From positions 120,204 to 184,203 of the forward strand of contig QAYZ01000009.1 in assembly GCA_003054655.1 (NCBI GenBank): a stretch of 64,000 bases of DNA, read 5' to 3'. Origin of the DNA: Spartobacteria bacterium LR76 (GTDB lineage: Bacteria > Verrucomicrobiota > Verrucomicrobiia > Chthoniobacterales > Terrimicrobiaceae). The translations under genes and the position numbers were made by a program. Below are positions 44,803-54,098 of this stretch, piece after piece. Below the pieces are notes generated by a model. That model had not been told where the DNA came from. It saw only the letters and a program-made list of their open reading frames with translations, and ran no database searches. Position 1 is the stretch's first letter; every line of letters starts with the position of its first letter.

Positions 44803-45711
44803 TCAGCGATTGAGAGAGTAGACGCCAAACTCCCCGTCGTGGCGGAAACCAAACGCGGAGGGATCGACCACCGCGCCATCGACGCGAATCCTTCCATCCG
44901 CGACGAGTTTGTCAAAAAACGCCTTGTCGCGTCCCTTGAAAGCAAGACTGCCCTGCGATCCCTTGATGAAATCCACATACCCCGCGAGCCGGTCCTGGTC
45001 CTCTTGGAAAATCATGCTCGCTTCGCCCGTCAGCCGGAGAACTCCCGATCCAGGCGAGAGGTCCACCCGCTGGACTTCATTCCCCGCCGAGAACAGCAGC
45101 GGACCGTCACATGTTACTACTCCCGAACCGCCAATAACGAGACTCCCAGCCGCAGAGTGCCTGCCCAACCAGATGCCACCCTCGACATTTAATATCCCTC
45201 CGCGGACCTCAACCACACCCGATCCGCGATCCTCGTTGCCAATGATCAATCCCCATCGCGCATCCGCCTCCGATGGAACTCTGCTTTGCATCCCTGCCTT
45301 GAGAATCAACTCCCCGCCCGAGATTTTCAAGCGTCCCTCGACTGTCTGGCCTACGATCGCCGCCCAGGTCCCATCCATATTCACCGTCAGTGTTCCCCCG
45401 GTGATTTGTAGTTCACCTGCCGATCCCCCGTTTTGCCCCACCAGCAACTGTCCCGAGAAATCGGTCTCTCCGTCAGCCGCCTGATAAACGAGCGGAGAGT
45501 CCCCTCCGTTCTGAATAACCAGACCGGTCTTGTTTGTCGCTCCAATCGTCGGGACGGCTGCATCCGGATGCCGGTCATTCCGCCAATTGTCCTCAGTCTG
45601 GAAATTTGAATCGATCGCGCCCCACCAATCCGCCGCAGACGTCAACCCCACAGAAGCCATGGTAAGAAATAAAAGACAGTAAAAACGGACACTAGACAGG
45701 GCGCTACTCAT
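44803..45711 (-). CDS. Secreted beta-strand-repeat protein
   Basis: 302 residues with a signal peptide (FYCLLFLTMASVGLTSAAD). The body is repeats of short beta strands: LLVGQNGGSAGELQITGGTL, then GRLKISGGELILKAG, VVEVRGGILNVEGGIW, SLVIGGSGVVTCDGPL. These fit the pectate-lyase-like/autotransporter-associated repeat class common in Verrucomicrobiota. It has no PEP-CTERM tail. The ATG at 45711 is preferred over a GTG three codons earlier. Function unknown, probably surface or adhesion. Confidence 0.75.
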   Translation of the reverse strand: MSSALSSVRFYCLLFLTMASVGLTSAADWWGAIDSNFQTEDNWRNDRHPDAAVPTIGATNKTGLVIQNGGDSPLVYQAADGETDFSGQLLVGQNGGSAGELQITGGTLTVNMDGTWAAIVGQTVEGRLKISGGELILKAGMQSRVPSEADARWGLIIGNEDRGSGVVEVRGGILNVEGGIWLGRHSAAGSLVIGGSGVVTCDGPLLFSAGNEVQRVDLSPGSGVLRLTGEASMIFQEDQDRLAGYVDFIKGSQGSLAFKGRDKAFFDKLVADGRIRVDGAVVDPSAFGFRHDGEFGVYSLNR

Positions 45712-45996
45712 GAGAATCACAAGGTAGAAAACTTAATCTAAATAGTATCGCTGAACCGAACCCGCGCCGCCAGATCAATCACACTTATGCGATTAACGAG
45801 AATAACCGAAAAGGACCTGGCATCGGCACCGTGTCGAACTAGAACGAGCAACTAGTCCTGCCTGGTCGCTGAATATGCCCGGCAACCTGACAATTCGGCG
45901 CTGAGTTCGCCCCATTTCGGTTGACCGAGATCGAAGACGGCCCATCGGGAAAAAGTTCCGGAGGATCTCTTCGACTCTTGAAGAGTTCAATTTCCC

Positions 45997-47133
45997 CTAC
46001 CTGATCGAGAACCGGTAAATAGTGGTGCTTTTGAAAACTTCGCCGGGACGAAGCACGGTCGAGGGAAATCCCGGCTCGTTGGGGGAGTCAGGAAAATGTT
46101 GGGTCTCCAAACAAAAGCCATCGTATTGGTCATAAACCTTGCCGCCTTTGCCCTTGATGGTGCCATCGAGAAAGTTGCCGGAGTAGAACTGAATGCCGGG
46201 CTGATCCGTCAGGACTTCCATGACCCTGCCGGTCGTGGGCTCATAAACTTCAGCTGCCGATTTCAGACCTGGGAGAAGTTTTTTATCCAATACCCAGTTG
46301 TGATCATAGCCGATCGGATTTCCTCCGACTTCTTTGATGCGCTTTCCGATCAATTCCGGCTTACGAAAGTCCATCGGCGTACCCTTGACGGACTTGATCT
46401 CGCCGGTGGGAATAAGCACGGAGTTCACCGGAGTGAAGTGCGCGGCCCCGAGCTTGAGCTCATGGCCGAGGATCGATCCATTGCCGGCCCCGGCCAGATT
46501 GAAATACGTGTGATTGGTGACGTTCACAATCGTGGGTGCATCGGTCGTTGCCTCGTAGGATATCTTCAGCGCATTGTCGTCTGTGAGGGTATAGGTCACG
46601 GCGAGGTGCAGCGTTCCGGGATATCCCTCCTGGCCATTCGGGCTCACCAACGTGAACCGCACCGAGTTCGAACTTGAGCGAACGATCTCCGCAGTCCACA
46701 GACGTTTGTCGAATCCCTTTACACCGCCGTGGAGGTGATTGGGGCCGTCATTGGTCGCAAGCTGATAGGTCTTTCCATCAAGGGTGAATCGACCATTCGC
46801 AATACGGTTTCCGTAACGACCGACGATCGCACCAAAATAGGGACTCTTCGTGAGATAGGGCTGAAATGTATCGAAGCCCAGCGAAACGTCGCCGAGATTT
46901 CCATTTCGATCCGGCACGATGACGTCCACCACAGTGGCACCGTAGGTCATGATGGAGACCTTCATGCCCTGTTTGTTCTCGAGCGTGTAGAGGTCGACTT
47001 CTCTTCCGCTGCTGGTCTTTCCAAACGGCGTGACCGTGATGGAATTGGCCGATGCCGCGCAGACTGACTGATTAGTATTCATGAGGATGCCGACGAGGAT
47101 CGTTACCAGCTTAAGGAGAAGGGATCTGTTCAT
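45997..47133 (-). CDS. Secreted aldose 1-epimerase (mutarotase)
   Basis: 378 residues with a signal peptide (LLLKLVTILVGILMN...SVCA). Galactose-mutarotase fold: VSIMTYGATVVDVIVPDR, NRIANGRFTLDGKTYQL, catalytic His pair in GPNHLHGGVKGFDKRLW and VTNHTYFNLAG, and Glu near GFCLETQHFPDSPN. It interconverts sugar anomers in the periplasm before uptake. It is the last gene of the arabinose unit, 30 bases after the symporter gene. Confidence 0.95.
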   Translation of the reverse strand: MNRSLLLKLVTILVGILMNTNQSVCAASANSITVTPFGKTSSGREVDLYTLENKQGMKVSIMTYGATVVDVIVPDRNGNLGDVSLGFDTFQPYLTKSPYFGAIVGRYGNRIANGRFTLDGKTYQLATNDGPNHLHGGVKGFDKRLWTAEIVRSSSNSVRFTLVSPNGQEGYPGTLHLAVTYTLTDDNALKISYEATTDAPTIVNVTNHTYFNLAGAGNGSILGHELKLGAAHFTPVNSVLIPTGEIKSVKGTPMDFRKPELIGKRIKEVGGNPIGYDHNWVLDKKLLPGLKSAAEVYEPTTGRVMEVLTDQPGIQFYSGNFLDGTIKGKGGKVYDQYDGFCLETQHFPDSPNEPGFPSTVLRPGEVFKSTTIYRFSIR

Positions 47134-47163
47134 AGGAGGAATCGTGGTTGTGAATCGGGCGAC

Positions 47164-48960
47164 TTACAGGAATGCGAGATAGAACCAGACGATGATGGCA
47201 ACGACGCCCAGGGAGAGGGCCACGTCCCAGGCGTTCCAGCCAGCGCGAGTTTCGCGCTTCTCGTCCGGCGTGGCTCCGTACCATGTGTAGCGCACCGTTT
47301 TTTCCGCAGGCGCCTTGGTCATGAAGCTAATGACGACCATCAGGACGGCGGTAACAACAAAAATGATCTGGCAATAGTAGAGCCAGTGAATGTCCCAGAC
47401 CTCGAAGAGGAAACCATGCCTGGCCCGGAAGGGCGCGATGGCATCCGCGTACTGCTGGGCGTTGATGACGCCTTTGTACAGATGTTGCTTGAGCTCCTTG
47501 ATCGCGACACTGTCGGTGCTCATCACGAGATCGACGGCGAGGCGGAAGAAACCGGCGAGCACGCCGACACTGAAGGCCCATAGCGCGGCTTGCGGCGTCG
47601 CTCGCTTCCAGAATACGCCGACGAGGAACAATACTGCGATGGCAGGCGAAAGGTATCCCTGCACGCTTTGCAGATATTCATAGAGGTTGGAATGCAGAGA
47701 CTTGATGACAAGCACCCAGCAGATGCCGAGCGCCACGATCACGGTCGTGGCGACGCGGCCGACAAAGACCTCGGTCTTTCCAGAGGCATTGGGATTCCAC
47801 TCGCGATAGAAGTCCATCGTGAAAAGCGTGGCTGAGGCATTGAACTTGGAGGCAAGCGAAGCCATGAGGGCCACGATCATTCCGCATGCTACGATACCCT
47901 TGATTCCGTGCGGCAGGATATGCGCCACCAGGGAGGTATAGGCCGCATCGCCGGTCGTCGTGAAAGCTGCCTCCGGCATCTTTGTCAGGGCGTAGGCGAC
48001 CATGCCCGGTACGAGAAAGATGAATACCGGGGTGCACTTCAGATAGCCGGCGAGAATCGTGCCTCGCCGGGACTCCTGTTGATTCCGCCCCGCGAGAACG
48101 CGTTGGACGATGTACTGGTCGGTGCACCAATACCAGAAGCCGATGATTGCCGAACCCGGCAGAATCGCGAGCCAGGGCCACTCGGGATCCTGATTGGAGC
48201 GGATCAGGTGGAGATTCTCGCCAACAGCGTGTTTCGTCGCCTCCCAGCCGGCAAGCAGGCTGCCATGGCCGAGTTCATGCAAACCGTAATACAGAATGAA
48301 AATCGAGCCTGCGAGCAACACCGGCGTCTGGAGCACTGCCGTGTACATGATCACGCGCATGCCGCCAAAGATCGTGTAGATGCCGGTCGTGAAAGCCAGT
48401 CCGATGGCGATAACCCAGAAGATATCGATGCGCATCCCCCCGATCGTGACCGCATCGATACCGAGGAGAGTGCGAATGACCACGTCACCGGCATAAATGG
48501 TAGCTGCGATTTTTGTGAGCACGAGGCTCGCCATCGTGAGCAGGCTGAGTACGTTTCGCGACCCGCGGCTGAATCGCAGTTCCAGAAACTCGGGCATGGT
48601 GAAGACCTTCATGCGGTCATAAAGCGGCACAAAGACCCACCCGAGGATGAGGATCATCCAACCCTGCATTTCCCAGTGCGCCATCGCCATCCCGGTGACA
48701 AAGCCCGCCCCGGCGAGGCCGACCAGGTGCTCAGAGCCAATGTTGGAGGAAAAAATGGACGAGCCGATTTGCAGCCAGTTTGCGTCGCGGCCGGAAAGAA
48801 AATAGTCCTTTCCGGACTCGTTCTTCTTGCGCATCGAGAAGACCACCACCGCGATCATGCTGAAGATGAAGAGAACAATGACGAGCCAGTCCAGCCAGTT
48901 GAAGACGGATTGCCCAGGGGTGGCTGCAGCCAGAAGGAAAGGAAAACTTAAGGGGTGCAT
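47164..48960 (-). CDS. Sodium:solute (SSS/SGLT) symporter, probable arabinose transporter
   Basis: 598 residues, about 14 membrane helices. SGRDANWLQIGSSIFSSNIG is the SSS Na+-site region in TM1-2, followed by EFLELRFSRGSRNVLSLLT and the YWCTDQYIVQRVLAGRNQQE signature. It resembles SGLT-type sugar symporters. It lies inside the ara unit, so L-arabinose (or another pentose) is the likely cargo. A long hydrophilic insertion occurs near residues 480-520. Confidence 0.94.
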   Translation of the reverse strand: MHPLSFPFLLAAATPGQSVFNWLDWLVIVLFIFSMIAVVVFSMRKKNESGKDYFLSGRDANWLQIGSSIFSSNIGSEHLVGLAGAGFVTGMAMAHWEMQGWMILILGWVFVPLYDRMKVFTMPEFLELRFSRGSRNVLSLLTMASLVLTKIAATIYAGDVVIRTLLGIDAVTIGGMRIDIFWVIAIGLAFTTGIYTIFGGMRVIMYTAVLQTPVLLAGSIFILYYGLHELGHGSLLAGWEATKHAVGENLHLIRSNQDPEWPWLAILPGSAIIGFWYWCTDQYIVQRVLAGRNQQESRRGTILAGYLKCTPVFIFLVPGMVAYALTKMPEAAFTTTGDAAYTSLVAHILPHGIKGIVACGMIVALMASLASKFNASATLFTMDFYREWNPNASGKTEVFVGRVATTVIVALGICWVLVIKSLHSNLYEYLQSVQGYLSPAIAVLFLVGVFWKRATPQAALWAFSVGVLAGFFRLAVDLVMSTDSVAIKELKQHLYKGVINAQQYADAIAPFRARHGFLFEVWDIHWLYYCQIIFVVTAVLMVVISFMTKAPAEKTVRYTWYGATPDEKRETRAGWNAWDVALSLGVVAIIVWFYLAFL

Positions 48961-48993
48961 AGCATTTAGGGGGGGATTAATTTTTAGAGGAAC

Positions 48994-49689
48994 TCACGCC
49001 TGCCCGTAGTAGGCGGTGGCGCCATGTTTGCGGAGAAAGTGCTTGTCGAGGAGGGATTGAGAAACCACCGGCGCATCGGGGTTGAGACGGAGCGCGACAG
49101 AGGTCATCTCAGCCACGATCTCAAGTGCCTGAGCAGTTTCCACCGCCTTTGCTCCGCTCGGTCCCCAGGCGAAGGGGCCGTGATTGCGCACGAGCACGGC
49201 TGGGATCTGACCAGGATCGAGATCCTGAAATCGCTCGACGATCACGTTCCCCGTTTCCCACTCATAGGCCGCACTGATTTCCCCAGGCGTCATTGCGCGA
49301 GTCACGGGGACTTCGCCATAGAAATAATCGCAATGCGTCGTTCCGAGGCAGGGAATGCCCAGTCCGGCCTGCGCAAAGGCCACGGCCATGCGTGAATGAG
49401 TGTGGACAACGGAGCGAATCCCGCGAAACGCCTGAAATAGTCGGCGATGGGTCGGAGTGTCAGACGAGGGCCTCAGGCTGCCGCCCACCTGCCGACCTTG
49501 CAGATCGACAAGCACCATGTCCTCGACCTTCAGCTTCGCATAGTCGACGCCGCTCGGCTTGATTGCGAATATAGCACGCTCCGGATCGCAAACGCTTACA
49601 TTGCCAAATGTCAGGTCGACGAGTCCGGTTTTGGGCAAAAGGAGGTTCGCTTCGAGACACTCCTCCTGGATGGCGCGAAATTCGCTCAT
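48994..49689 (-). CDS. araD: L-ribulose-5-phosphate 4-epimerase
   Basis: 231 residues, the same length as E. coli AraD. Converts L-ribulose-5-P to D-xylulose-5-P. Class II aldolase fold: NVSVCDPERAIFAIKPSGVD phosphate site, zinc histidines in VVHTHSRMA and later LVRNHGPFAWG, and TTHCDYFYG. It lies 3 bases after araA. Confidence 0.97.
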   Translation of the reverse strand: MSEFRAIQEECLEANLLLPKTGLVDLTFGNVSVCDPERAIFAIKPSGVDYAKLKVEDMVLVDLQGRQVGGSLRPSSDTPTHRRLFQAFRGIRSVVHTHSRMAVAFAQAGLGIPCLGTTHCDYFYGEVPVTRAMTPGEISAAYEWETGNVIVERFQDLDPGQIPAVLVRNHGPFAWGPSGAKAVETAQALEIVAEMTSVALRLNPDAPVVSQSLLDKHFLRKHGATAYYGQA

Positions 49690-49692
49690 GGC

Positions 49693-51207
49693 TTACAGGC
49701 GACCGAGGCCGGGTGCCAGGTGGTAGTAGATCTCATCATTACGAAGCTGCTGCTTGAACTCCCGGAGACGCGTCTCGGCATCGATCACCGCGACCTCTAC
49801 TCCGGCGATTTCCGCGAGATCTTCGATGTATTCAGTGGTCACGGCGTAGCTGAAGCCCGTGTGGTGTGTACCTCCGGCATAGATCCATGCCGCGACGGCG
49901 GTCTTGAGATCGGGACGGCATTTCCAGACTGCACGTGCGACAGGGAGCTTGGGCAGAGGTTGCGAGGGCGCAATGACGTCGACCTCGTTCACCAGCAGCC
50001 GGAACCGGTTTCCCAGATCCATCATGGCCACGTTAATCGCAGCGCCAGGATGTGCGTCGAAAACAAAGCGCGCGGGGTCATCCTTTCCTCCGATACCCAG
50101 CGGATGTACCTCGATGGCAGGTTTTCCCGCGGCGATGGACGGACAGACCTCAAGCATGTGCGAACCCAGCACGAGCTGTCCGGCGGGATTCAGCTCATAC
50201 GTGTAATCCTCCATGAATGACGTACCTCCAGGGAGATCGGCCGACATCACCTTCATCGCGCGGACGATGGCCGCCGTCTTCCAGTCGCCCTCACCTGCAA
50301 AGCCATAACCGTCCGCCATCAGGCGCTGCACGGCAAGTCCTGGCAACTGCGTGAGACCGTGAAGGTCTTCAAAGGTGTCGCTGAAACCGATAAAGTTCCC
50401 TGCTTCCAGAAACGCACGCAATCCAAGTTCCTGGCGGGCGTTGTAGCGCAGCACGTCGTGACGGTCGCCGCCTTTGCAGAGGACCGGGGCGACATGATAC
50501 AGTTCCTCGTATTCCGAGCAGAGAGCGGTCACCTCGGCATCACGGACTTCACCCAGCGCGGCGACGAGATCTCCTACGCCGTGAGTGTTTACGGAAAAGC
50601 CAAACTTGGCCTCGGCAGCCACCTTGTCTCCCTCGGTGACGGCGACGTAACGCATGTTATCACCGAATCGGACGATCTTCCCTCCCTGCCAATCGCTCCA
50701 GGCCCGGGTCACTCGCATCCACGCCGCGACCCGGTCCTGCACCGCCTCGTCGCTCCAGTGGCCAACGACCACCTTGCGCGGCAGCCTGAGCCGCGTGTGG
50801 ATGAATCCATGCTCGCGGTCGCCGTGTGCGGCCTGGTTGAGGTTCATGAAATCCATGTCGATCTCCGACCATGGCAAATCACGATTGTACTGGGTCGCAA
50901 AGTGCAGCACCGGCTTGCGCAACTGGATCAGCCCGTTGATCCACATTTTGGATGGCGAGAAGGTATGGCACCAGATCGCGAGGCCGGCACAATTTGCCGC
51001 ACCATTAGCCTCCAGGCAAAGCGCACGGATTTCCTCGGGACGGGTAAGCACCGGCTTGAAGACCAGCTTCAGCGGCAGGCGCCCGGAGGCATTTAGCGCC
51101 TCGACGATCTTCGAAGAGTTTGCCGCAACCTGCTTGAGAGCAGCCTCACCGTAAAGATGCTGGCTGCCGGTGATGAACCAAATTTCGGGAGTGGGAACAT
51201 TTTTCAT
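49693..51207 (-). CDS. araA: L-arabinose isomerase
   Basis: 504 residues. Converts L-arabinose to L-ribulose with Mn2+. It starts [20 protein letters not shown], the AraA signature. Active-site segments [10 protein letters not shown] (Glu), [10 protein letters not shown] (Glu and His) and [12 protein letters not shown] (His) are all intact. It sits between araB (31 bases) and araD (3 bases). Confidence 0.98.
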   Translation of the reverse strand: MKNVPTPEIWFITGSQHLYGEAALKQVAANSSKIVEALNASGRLPLKLVFKPVLTRPEEIRALCLEANGAANCAGLAIWCHTFSPSKMWINGLIQLRKPVLHFATQYNRDLPWSEIDMDFMNLNQAAHGDREHGFIHTRLRLPRKVVVGHWSDEAVQDRVAAWMRVTRAWSDWQGGKIVRFGDNMRYVAVTEGDKVAAEAKFGFSVNTHGVGDLVAALGEVRDAEVTALCSEYEELYHVAPVLCKGGDRHDVLRYNARQELGLRAFLEAGNFIGFSDTFEDLHGLTQLPGLAVQRLMADGYGFAGEGDWKTAAIVRAMKVMSADLPGGTSFMEDYTYELNPAGQLVLGSHMLEVCPSIAAGKPAIEVHPLGIGGKDDPARFVFDAHPGAAINVAMMDLGNRFRLLVNEVDVIAPSQPLPKLPVARAVWKCRPDLKTAVAAWIYAGGTHHTGFSYAVTTEYIEDLAEIAGVEVAVIDAETRLREFKQQLRNDEIYYHLAPGLGRL

Positions 51208-51238
51208 GGAAAAGAAGGATCGTGTTTCGTGTTCGGGA

Positions 51239-52897
51239 TTATGAACGCCGTCTAAGTTCGATGAGGCGTTTCATCACCCGGGAAAGATCTGCGGTCTTCG
51301 TCACTCCGCCGAAGGCGTCATGCAGTGTCCGGTAGATCGCGTAGAGTTCGTTATAGACCGCCTGGTTGCTGGCGTTGGGAGAGTAGCTTTCCGACTTCAG
51401 CGAGGACATCGCTGCCTGCGCCGCAGCAAAGTCCGGATACTCGCCAGCAAGGACTGCGGCGGATATGGCGCTACCCAAGGCGCATGCCTGACTGGAACCT
51501 GCAACGTGCATGGTGCAGCCGGTGATATCGGCGTAGATCTGCATGAGCAGGGGGTTTTTCTCTGCGATACCCCCGGCGCAGACGACCCGGTCGATGGTGA
51601 CGTTGTATTCGCGAATCCGCTCAATGATCGCGCGAGCCCCGAAAGCCGTCGCCTCGATCAGCGCGCGGTAGATCTGCGCGCGAGTGGTATGCAGGGTCTG
51701 GCCCACGATCAACCCGCTGAGCATGGGATCAACAAGGATGGTGCGGTTTCCATTGTTCCAATCCAGGGCGATCAATCCGCTCTGGCCGGGCTTGAGCCGT
51801 GCAGCCTCTTCCGTGAGCCGGGCATGCAGAGAACCATCGCCGCCACAGACTCCCTCCACCCACCATTTGAAAATATCCCCCACCGCGCTCTGCCCGGCCT
51901 CGATGCCATAGTACCCAGGGAGGATGGCCCCAGGCACGATACCGCAGATACCGGGGATATCCGCAACCGCCTTGTGGGTCGGAACAACTGCGCAATCGCA
52001 AGTGGAGGTGCCGATGACTTTGACCAGCGTTCCCTCGTCGACGCCACAGGCGATCGCGCCGTAGTGCACATCAAACTCGCCAATGGCAATGGGGATGCCC
52101 TCCGGCAGGCCGAGCTTCCGCGCCCATTCCGCGCACAGGCCGCCTACAGTCACCGTGGCATCATACGCCTTCTCATAAAGGCGATCGCGCAGGTCGGCCA
52201 GCTTGGGATCGATCATCGCAAGAAACGCCTTGTCGGGCAGACCGTTCCAATCTTCGCTGTAAAGAGCCTTGTGCCCCGCCGCGCAAATGCCGCGTGTGAT
52301 TTTCCTCGGGTCGGTCACCCCCGCGAGCACCGAGGGGATATAGTCGCAGAGTTCCACCCAGCTGAAGGCCGCATCGAAGACTTCCGGAGCGACGACCGAG
52401 CATTTCCAAATCTTGCTCCACCACCACTCCGAAGAATAGGTATTACCGCATTTCGCAATAAAGTGCGGCCGGTACTTCGCGGCCAGTTCCGTGATACGCG
52501 CAGCCTCGGCGTGGCTGGTATGATCTTTCCAAAGCCAGCATTGCGCCGCCAGATCGTCCTTCCATTTCGGAAGCAACGCGAGCGGCACGTTGTTTTCATC
52601 CACCGGCAGCGGGCTCGAGCCCGTCGTATCCACGCCGATGCCCACCACCTTGTCGGGCGAAAAGTCCGGGTCGTCCGCCGCATTGGCCATGGCCGTACGG
52701 ACAGAATGCTCCAGGCCGAAAAGATAATCCCCAGGGTGTTGGCGCGCGAGGTGATGATCGCCGGAATCAGTCAGCACTCCCTGCTTCCCGCTCGGATAAT
52801 CCACGACGCCGACGCCAAGTTCGCGTCCGTTGGCTACGTCAACAACCAACGCGCGAACGGAGTTGGTTCCATAATCAATTCCAAGAGTATAGGACAC
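51239..52897 (-). CDS. araB: Ribulokinase
   Basis: 552 residues, FGGY kinase of the AraB type. Phosphorylates L-ribulose with ATP. N-terminal [16 protein letters not shown] phosphate loop, [16 protein letters not shown], substrate-site WKDHTS, and C-terminal ATP-binding [20 protein letters not shown]. First gene of the ara unit, divergent from a lacI-type gene across a 99-bp gap. A very long antisense frame on the plus strand over this gene is a shadow. Confidence 0.97.
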   Translation of the reverse strand: MSYTLGIDYGTNSVRALVVDVANGRELGVGVVDYPSGKQGVLTDSGDHHLARQHPGDYLFGLEHSVRTAMANAADDPDFSPDKVVGIGVDTTGSSPLPVDENNVPLALLPKWKDDLAAQCWLWKDHTSHAEAARITELAAKYRPHFIAKCGNTYSSEWWWSKIWKCSVVAPEVFDAAFSWVELCDYIPSVLAGVTDPRKITRGICAAGHKALYSEDWNGLPDKAFLAMIDPKLADLRDRLYEKAYDATVTVGGLCAEWARKLGLPEGIPIAIGEFDVHYGAIACGVDEGTLVKVIGTSTCDCAVVPTHKAVADIPGICGIVPGAILPGYYGIEAGQSAVGDIFKWWVEGVCGGDGSLHARLTEEAARLKPGQSGLIALDWNNGNRTILVDPMLSGLIVGQTLHTTRAQIYRALIEATAFGARAIIERIREYNVTIDRVVCAGGIAEKNPLLMQIYADITGCTMHVAGSSQACALGSAISAAVLAGEYPDFAAAQAAMSSLKSESYSPNASNQAVYNELYAIYRTLHDAFGGVTKTADLSRVMKRLIELRRRS

Positions 52898-52957
52898 GGG
52901 AGAGAAGGGGTGACTAACGCAAGATCGCTTACGTCATTCCGGAAGGAAATCCCGTTG

Positions 52958-52971
52958 TTACTTGACAGTAA
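52958..52971. promoter_or_regulatory. Dyad TTACT-N4-AGTAA in the araB/lacI divergent promoter
   Basis: Perfect 5-bp inverted repeat, 25 bases before the regulator start and 60 before araB. A second imperfect dyad (TAACGC ... GCTTA, about 52915-52931) lies closer to araB. Either may be the operator of the adjacent LacI-type regulator. Confidence 0.4.
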
Positions 52972-52996
52972 TGTCGTTCACGAAAAACTTAGGCTC

Positions 52997-54064
52997 ATGC
53001 GCAAGACATCCATGCTCCAGGTCGCGCGAGAGGCGAACGTGTCAAAGAATACAGTGTCCCTGGCCTTGCGCAACGATCCGCAGATTCCAGAACAGACGCG
53101 GGATCGCATCAAGAGCGTCGCCAAACGTCTCGGCTATACCAAGAACCCCACGGTCGCGCACCTCATGACTCAGCTTCGATCCGGCGCTGAGACGGGGTTC
53201 AAGGCGACCCTGGCATTAGTTAATGCCAACGAGGATCGTGAAGCTTTTACGGTGCATCCGACGATTCCCACCTATGTCGAGGGATGCCGCAGGGCGGCTC
53301 AGCGGCAGGGCTACAATCTCGACGAGTTTTGGCTTCACGATGCGCAGGTCAAAGGGGACCGTCTCCTGCGCATTCTCCGTTCGCGCCGGATTCGCGGGGT
53401 GCTTATCGTGGGAATGATGAACGAAAACCGGCTGCCCGATTCCTTTCGACCGGTCTGGGAAAATCTCCCCTGCGTGGTTACCGGTGTCCGCACCCGTGAT
53501 CCTGCATTGTCCTTTGCCTGCACGGATCACCATATCCTCACGATGCGCGCTGTGGAGCAGGCCATCGCTCTCGGGTACGAACGGCCCGGCCTCGTTCTCG
53601 ATCAAGTCATCGACCATCTTGTCGAAGGACGTTTCTCTGCCGGTTATTTCATCGCCCAGCAGGCGCTCCCTCAGCGGAGGCGCATCTCTCCATTCTACTA
53701 CGCCACCAAATCGAACGAAAACCCGAAGCAGTTTCGGAGCTGGCTGGAGAAAGAAAAACCGGATGTGATTCTTTCCCTCTATCATATCGTGGCCAGGTGG
53801 ATTGCTTCCCTCAGCCTTCGTGTCCCTGAGGATATCGGTCTCATTCAGCTGGAGTGGAGACAGGACCATCCCAACTGGGCTGGCATGCATCAGCATAACG
53901 ACATCGTCGGAGAAGCCGCCGTGGGCATGGTGATCGAGATGATCCATAACAACGAGCGCGGCGCCCCGCCCTTCCCCAAAGCCACGCTGATCGGCAGCAC
54001 TTGGATACCGGGAAAGACCGTGAAACTTCGTTCCACCGCGGGCCGCCGCGAACGAGTTTCCTGA
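52997..54064 (+). CDS. LacI family transcriptional regulator (probable ara repressor)
   Basis: 355 residues. HTH at the N-terminus (SMLQVAREANVSKNTVSLAL, RNDPQIPEQTRDRI), hinge GYTKNPTVAHLM, and effector domain (LALVNANEDREAF; IRGVLIVGMMNEN; YERPGLVLDQVIDH; PEDIGLIQLEW). The ATG at 52997 fits the family; the frame is open far upstream but those codons are antisense to araB. It is divergent from the ara operon and likely controls it in response to arabinose. It replaces the AraC of enterobacteria. Confidence 0.92.
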   Translation: MRKTSMLQVAREANVSKNTVSLALRNDPQIPEQTRDRIKSVAKRLGYTKNPTVAHLMTQLRSGAETGFKATLALVNANEDREAFTVHPTIPTYVEGCRRAAQRQGYNLDEFWLHDAQVKGDRLLRILRSRRIRGVLIVGMMNENRLPDSFRPVWENLPCVVTGVRTRDPALSFACTDHHILTMRAVEQAIALGYERPGLVLDQVIDHLVEGRFSAGYFIAQQALPQRRRISPFYYATKSNENPKQFRSWLEKEKPDVILSLYHIVARWIASLSLRVPEDIGLIQLEWRQDHPNWAGMHQHNDIVGEAAVGMVIEMIHNNERGAPPFPKATLIGSTWIPGKTVKLRSTAGRRERVS

Positions 54065-54098
54065 GTTCATCCAAGGCGCCCATGGGCATCGGCTGAAC

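Noticed and set aside
47908..48951. 347-codon plus-strand frame opposite the SSS symporter
   Set aside because: Antisense shadow; no start signal, hydrophilic low-information translation.
51320..52996. Long plus-strand frame over araB that runs into the LacI gene
   Set aside because: Only the part from 52997 encodes a protein (HTH start); the rest is antisense to the conserved araB.
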